Of a DNA stretch of 17,317 bases, positions 14,866 to 17,317 are shown one piece after another. The notes below the pieces were generated by a model that saw only the letters and a list, made by a program, of their open reading frames with translations, was not told where the DNA came from and made no database searches. Made by a program: the position numbers and the translations under genes. The DNA comes from Pseudomonadota bacterium. GTDB lineage: Bacteria; Pseudomonadota; Alphaproteobacteria; UBA2966; CAIVPW01. How positions within the stretch are numbered: the stretch's first letter is position 1; every line of letters begins with the position of its first letter. The stretch covers positions 1-17,317 of the forward strand of contig JAQBXG010000009.1 in NCBI GenBank assembly GCA_027625125.1, in the 5' to 3' direction.

Positions 14866-15768
14866 CTACAGCCCGAACCGCGACCACATGGTTCGGGCTT
14901 CCGCCGCCGCCAGCAGCCGCTCCGGCCAATCGGCAAGCCCGTTCAACGCACCGTCGCCGCGCAGGTCGCTCCGGAGCGAAATGCCGAACCGCCGCACACG
15001 GCGACCGACCAGGCGCAGGTCCACATCGTCGCCGAATCGCGCCCGCATCACGCTGCGCACGTCGCCCACCCCGTCGACCAGACCCAATTCAAGCGCCTGC
15101 GCCCCGGTCCAGAACTCGCCGCTGAACAGTTTGCGGTCGGTCCCCTTCAGTCTGTCCCCGCGCCGTTCGCGCACCAGCTCCTTGAAGCTGTCGTGAATGT
15201 TCTTCTGGATGGCCTTGAGCCGTCGGATCTCGCTCTCTTTTTCGGGCCCGAACGCGTCGAGCATGCCCTTGTATTCGCCCGAGGCATGGACACGCCGTTC
15301 GACGCCGATCTTCTTCAGCAATTCGGGGAATCCAAATCCGGCTGAAATTACACCGATCGATCCAACGATCGAATTCGGATCGGCATAGATTTCGTCGCCC
15401 GCGCAGGCAAGCCAGTACCCGCCGGACGCCGCGACATCCTCGGTAAAGGCAAAGACCGGAACTTCATGCTCGGCAGCCAGCGCACGGATGCGGCCATAGA
15501 TCAGGTTGGATTGCACCGGCGAGCCGCCCGGTGAATTCACCACCAGCGCCACCGCCCGCACGCCCCACAACGTAAACGCGGATTCAAGGTCCCGCGCCAG
15601 CGCCGACAGCGACATGCTCGACCGCGCCGGCGCCCCGGCCATGCCGATCGGCCCGGCCAGGCGCAGAACCGCAACCAGCGGCGCGCGGTTGCGCAGGCCG
15701 GGAATCGGCAGGAACCGCCGCAAACCTGAGAATATCCGTCGCATCGGTCGAGAATACGGCCAGCGCAT
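14866..15768 (-). CDS. S49-family serine peptidase (SppA/SohB-like)
   Basis: This 300-residue protein has the ClpP-like fold motifs of S49 peptidases. These are the oxyanion-hole segment NSPGGSP (78-84), the nucleophile S115 in EDVAASGGYWLACAGDEIYA, SIVGSIGVI (133-141), and the general-base K167 in SGEYKGMLDAFG, matching the Ser/Lys dyad of SppA from memory. SppA-type enzymes digest cleaved signal peptides or membrane protein fragments. Unlike most, this one has no obvious membrane anchor or signal peptide: the N-terminus is basic (MRWPYSRPMRRIFSGLRRF) followed by only a short hydrophobic beta strand. The start is uncertain between the ATG at 15768 (used here) and the ATG at 15744, neither with a clear ribosome-binding site. 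It lies 27 bases after the DUF2007 gene and probably shares its transcript. Confidence 0.87.
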   Translation of the reverse strand: MRWPYSRPMRRIFSGLRRFLPIPGLRNRAPLVAVLRLAGPIGMAGAPARSSMSLSALARDLESAFTLWGVRAVALVVNSPGGSPVQSNLIYGRIRALAAEHEVPVFAFTEDVAASGGYWLACAGDEIYADPNSIVGSIGVISAGFGFPELLKKIGVERRVHASGEYKGMLDAFGPEKESEIRRLKAIQKNIHDSFKELVRERRGDRLKGTDRKLFSGEFWTGAQALELGLVDGVGDVRSVMRARFGDDVDLRLVGRRVRRFGISLRSDLRGDGALNGLADWPERLLAAAEARTMWSRFGL

Positions 15769-15795
15769 CCGGGCCGCAACGGCCGCGCCCCGAAT

Positions 15796-16023
15796 TCAGC
15801 GCGAATGCGGGTCCGGCAGGGATATCTCGGCCTCCCTGGCGATCCGGCGCGCCCGCACCGCGTCGTCGTCGTCGACCATCAGCCGCCGAGGCAACACGCC
15901 AAGGCTTCCCTCGGCCAGGGCGGTATGGCTGTCCAGCAGGACGGTTTGAATACCTGCGTCGGACAAAAGCGCCTGCAACCACGACAAAAGGACCAGATCG
16001 TTGGTTCGCAGCAACTCGGTCAC
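15796..16023 (-). CDS. DUF2007 family protein (putative signal-transducing protein)
   Basis: This 75-residue protein has the DUF2007 pattern: an N-terminal TELLRTNDLVLLSWLQALL helix-containing stretch, DAGIQTVLLDSHTALAEGSLG, and a conserved PRRLMVDDDDAVRARRI segment that resembles a small ferredoxin-like fold. Biochemical function is not established. The GTG at 16023 is preceded seven bases upstream by a near-perfect AAGGAGG, so the start is clear; longer in-frame readings to 16596 lie opposite the polyprenyl synthase gene and are false. It is the first gene of the minus-strand run leading through the S49 peptidase to glyQ and glyS, and diverges from the polyprenyl synthase gene over 81 bases. 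Confidence 0.85.
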   Translation of the reverse strand: MTELLRTNDLVLLSWLQALLSDAGIQTVLLDSHTALAEGSLGVLPRRLMVDDDDAVRARRIAREAEISLPDPHSR

Positions 16024-16030
16024 CGCTACT

Positions 16031-16037
16031 CCTCCTT
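16031..16037 (-). promoter_or_regulatory. Strong ribosome-binding site of the DUF2007 gene
   Basis: AAGGAGG on the minus strand lies seven bases before the GTG at 16023. It fixes the start. It also overlaps the TTGACC -35 hexamer proposed for the divergent polyprenyl synthase promoter. Confidence 0.7.
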
Positions 16038-16065
16038 GACCGTCCGCGATTGCGCCCCCTATCCT
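16036..16065 (+). promoter_or_regulatory. Candidate sigma-70 promoter of the polyprenyl synthase gene
   Basis: TTGACC (16036-16041, 5 of 6) and TATCCT (16060-16065, 4 of 6) are 18 bases apart and point to the plus-strand gene, giving a leader of about 33 bases. The divergent minus-strand promoter was not resolved; TTTACA at 16086-16091 read on the minus strand is a weak -35 candidate. Confidence 0.4.
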
Positions 16066-16104
16066 CGACCGGCATTGTGTTCGTTGTAAACGGCAGGGTC
16101 GATT

Positions 16105-17124
16105 GTGGTCGTCGTACCGCTCGGGGCCAGGCAGGACCGGGCGGCGCCGCCCACTCTGCATCCCCTTCAGAATCTGGTCGCCGACGACCTCGCGCTGGTC
16201 AACGAGACGATCCTTCGCCGCCTGTCGAGCCGGGTTGATCTGATTCCGGAACTCGCCGGTCATCTGATCGAAAGTGGCGGCAAGCGCATCCGGCCGATGC
16301 TGACCCTCGCCGCGGCGCGCATGTGCGGATACCAGGGCGAACACCACGTTCTGCTCGCGACCTGTGTCGAATTCATCCATACCGCCACGCTTCTGCACGA
16401 CGATGTCGTCGACGGCAGCCAGTTGCGCCGCGGCAACGCCACCGCCAACGCCATATGGGGAAACCAGCCCAGCGTTCTGGTTGGCGATTTCCTGTTCTCG
16501 CGCTCGTTTCAACTGATGCTCGAAGCGGAGTCGATGAAGATTCTGGCGATTCTTGCCGATGCCTCGGCGGTGATCGCCGAAGGCGAAGTCCTGCAACTCC
16601 TCACCTCGAACAACACCGGCACGACCGAGGACGCATACCTCGATGTCGTGCTGTCAAAAACGGCGGCGTTGTTCGCGGCGGCGGCGCGGATCGGCGCGGT
16701 CCTCGCCGAGCGACCCCAGGCGGAAGAAGACGGGCTGCAAAGCTACGGCCGCAACCTCGGCGTCGCCTTCCAGCTTGTGGACGATGTCCTCGATTTCACC
16801 GCGCGGGAATCCAACCTCGGCAAGACCATCGGCGACGACTTCCGCGACGGCAAGATCACGTTGCCGGTCGTGCTTGCGTTTCGACGCGGCAACGACACGG
16901 AGCGCGCTTTTTGGCGCCGCAGCCTCGTTGACGGCGACCAGCGGGACGGCGACCTCGAACATGCCCGGGACCTGCTGGAGCGTCATGGCACGCTGGCCGA
17001 CACCCTTGCGCGCGCCCGCCACTACGGCGCGATCGCCAGGGATGCGTTGGCGATTTTCCCGCCCGGGCCGGAAAAGGCCGCCCTGCTCTCGGTCATCGAT
17101 TTTTGCATCGAGCGGGGGCACTGA
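16105..17124 (+). CDS. ispB: Long-chain trans-polyprenyl diphosphate synthase
   Basis: This 339-residue protein is an E-type polyprenyl diphosphate synthase that extends farnesyl or geranylgeranyl diphosphate with isopentenyl units to make the ubiquinone side chain. It has GGKRIRP (58-64), the first Asp-rich motif DDVVD (99-103) in LLHDDVVDGSQLRRG, GDFLFSRSF (127-135) and the second Asp-rich motif DDVLD (226-230) in AFQLVDDVLDFT. The residues four and five positions before the first motif are T95 and A94; small residues here favour long products, so octa- or decaprenyl rather than farnesyl is likely. Ubiquinone-10 is common in this class, but the product length cannot be read directly. The start is the GTG at 16105, with AGGG six bases upstream. 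A tRNA gene follows the stop. Confidence 0.92.
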   Translation: MVVVPLGARQDRAAPPTLHPLQNLVADDLALVNETILRRLSSRVDLIPELAGHLIESGGKRIRPMLTLAAARMCGYQGEHHVLLATCVEFIHTATLLHDDVVDGSQLRRGNATANAIWGNQPSVLVGDFLFSRSFQLMLEAESMKILAILADASAVIAEGEVLQLLTSNNTGTTEDAYLDVVLSKTAALFAAAARIGAVLAERPQAEEDGLQSYGRNLGVAFQLVDDVLDFTARESNLGKTIGDDFRDGKITLPVVLAFRRGNDTERAFWRRSLVDGDQRDGDLEHARDLLERHGTLADTLARARHYGAIARDALAIFPPGPEKAALLSVIDFCIERGH

Positions 17125-17138
17125 CCGCGCACGCTTCC

Positions 17139-17168
17139 TTGCAGCGCGGAACCGCAACCCGGTATAAC
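17139..17168 (+). promoter_or_regulatory. Candidate promoter of tRNA-Pro
   Basis: TATAAC at 17163-17168 (5 of 6 consensus) lies 12 bases before the tRNA, with TTGCAG at 17139-17144 as an 18-base-spaced -35 of weaker match. A CCCGG/CCGGG inverted repeat (17158-17162 and 17171-17175) flanks the -10. The tRNA could also be read from the upstream gene. Confidence 0.45.
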
Positions 17169-17179
17169 CGCCGGGTCTT

Positions 17180-17256
17180 CGGGGAGTAGCTCAGCCAGGT
17201 AGAGCACCACGTTCGGGACGTGGGGGCCGGAGGTTCAAATCCTCTCTCCCCGACCA
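17180..17256 (+). tRNA. tRNA-Pro (anticodon CGG)
   Basis: The 77 bases fold as a standard cloverleaf: acceptor CGGGGAG/CTCCCCG with C1-G72 and A73 as in bacterial tRNA-Pro, D stem GCTC/GAGC, anticodon stem CCACG/CGTGG with loop TTCGGGA, a five-base variable loop, and T arm GGAGG-TTCAAAT-CCTCT (one G-T pair). The anticodon CGG reads CCG proline codons, and G37 next to it fits the usual methylated position. The CCA end is encoded in the DNA. Confidence 0.97.
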
Positions 17257-17291
17257 GAGGCGACCGGTCCGAAGACAGTCGCCATGCCTCC

Positions 17292-17310
17292 TGCGGCCGT
17301 TTCCGCATTT
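17292..17310 (+). terminator. Possible weak terminator after tRNA-Pro
   Basis: TGCGG and CCGCA form a five-pair stem around CCGTTT, followed by TTT. It lies 35 bases after the tRNA. The stem and T-run are short, so this is tentative. A second inverted repeat, GGCGAC/GTCGCC, sits just before it at 17259-17283. Confidence 0.25.
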
Positions 17311-17317
17311 CGGATCG

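Noticed and set aside
14589..14936. N-terminal extension of glyQ
   Set aside because: The added Arg-rich sequence is unlike GlyQ. The region codes for the small zinc-ribbon protein in another frame, and the ATGA overlap gives a better start.
16024..16596. Long upstream extension of the DUF2007 gene
   Set aside because: It runs opposite the polyprenyl synthase gene. The GTG at 16023 has a near-perfect ribosome-binding site.
17093..17308. Minus-strand open frame with a GERGFEPPAPTSRT-like peptide
   Set aside because: This is the antisense reading of tRNA-Pro, a well-known source of false protein annotations.
17180..17317. Possible integration site at the tRNA-Pro 3' end
   Set aside because: No integrase or repeated tRNA end is visible, and the window stops 61 bases after the tRNA.
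1..17317. CRISPR arrays, insertion sequences, phage or defence clusters
   Set aside because: No regularly spaced repeats, transposase, integrase or defence-family domains were found; the genes are ordinary chromosomal ones.

Overview
The window is GC-rich, densely packed bacterial chromosome, most likely from an alphaproteobacterium of the Rhodospirillales type. Four things point there: a direct-repeat SOS box of the alphaproteobacterial form (GTTC-N7-GTTC) in front of an imuA-imuB cassette; a split glyQ/glyS glycyl-tRNA synthetase followed by a pyruvate phosphate dikinase gene; a YgfZ/3-methyladenine glycosylase/dihydroorotase neighbourhood; and a CCA-encoding tRNA-Pro. I see no phage, transposon, CRISPR or integrase signature. 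The content is housekeeping plus one SOS mutagenesis module.

Layout. (1) Positions 1-1956, minus strand: imuB (3' end off the left edge) and imuA, overlapping by 80 bases, under a promoter whose -10 element runs into a LexA box. (2) 1954-2331, minus: an orphan CheY-like receiver. (3) 2433-3218, plus: cysQ. (4) 3215-6571, minus: a tight operon of a family 9 (heptosyltransferase-like) glycosyltransferase, a GT4 glycosyltransferase and a dihydroorotase-family protein, the last two joined by an ATGA overlap. (5) 6784-8309, plus: ygfZ and tag, again joined by ATGA. (6) 8277-16023, minus: a seven-gene run read in the order DUF2007 protein, S49 peptidase, small membrane/zinc-ribbon protein, glyQ, glyS, PPDK-like protein, YgjP/SprT-like metallopeptidase. 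(7) 16105-17124, plus: a long-chain polyprenyl diphosphate synthase, then tRNA-Pro(CGG) at 17180-17256. The only non-coding stretch above 200 bases is 6572-6783; none exceeds 300.

How the genes work together. imuA/imuB belong to error-prone translesion synthesis with DnaE2, which would lie beyond the left edge. tag removes alkylated bases. The glycosyltransferases build a surface glycan, probably lipopolysaccharide core. glyQ/glyS and tRNA-Pro serve translation, and the polyprenyl synthase supplies the quinone side chain.

The two observations I would follow first concern altered catalytic residues. The PPDK-like protein has Asn where PEP-utilising enzymes carry a Mg2+-binding Asp (GTNNL instead of GTNDL), with further changes nearby. 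The dihydroorotase has Gln in place of the first His of the metal-binding HxH motif. I found no clearly new multi-gene system.
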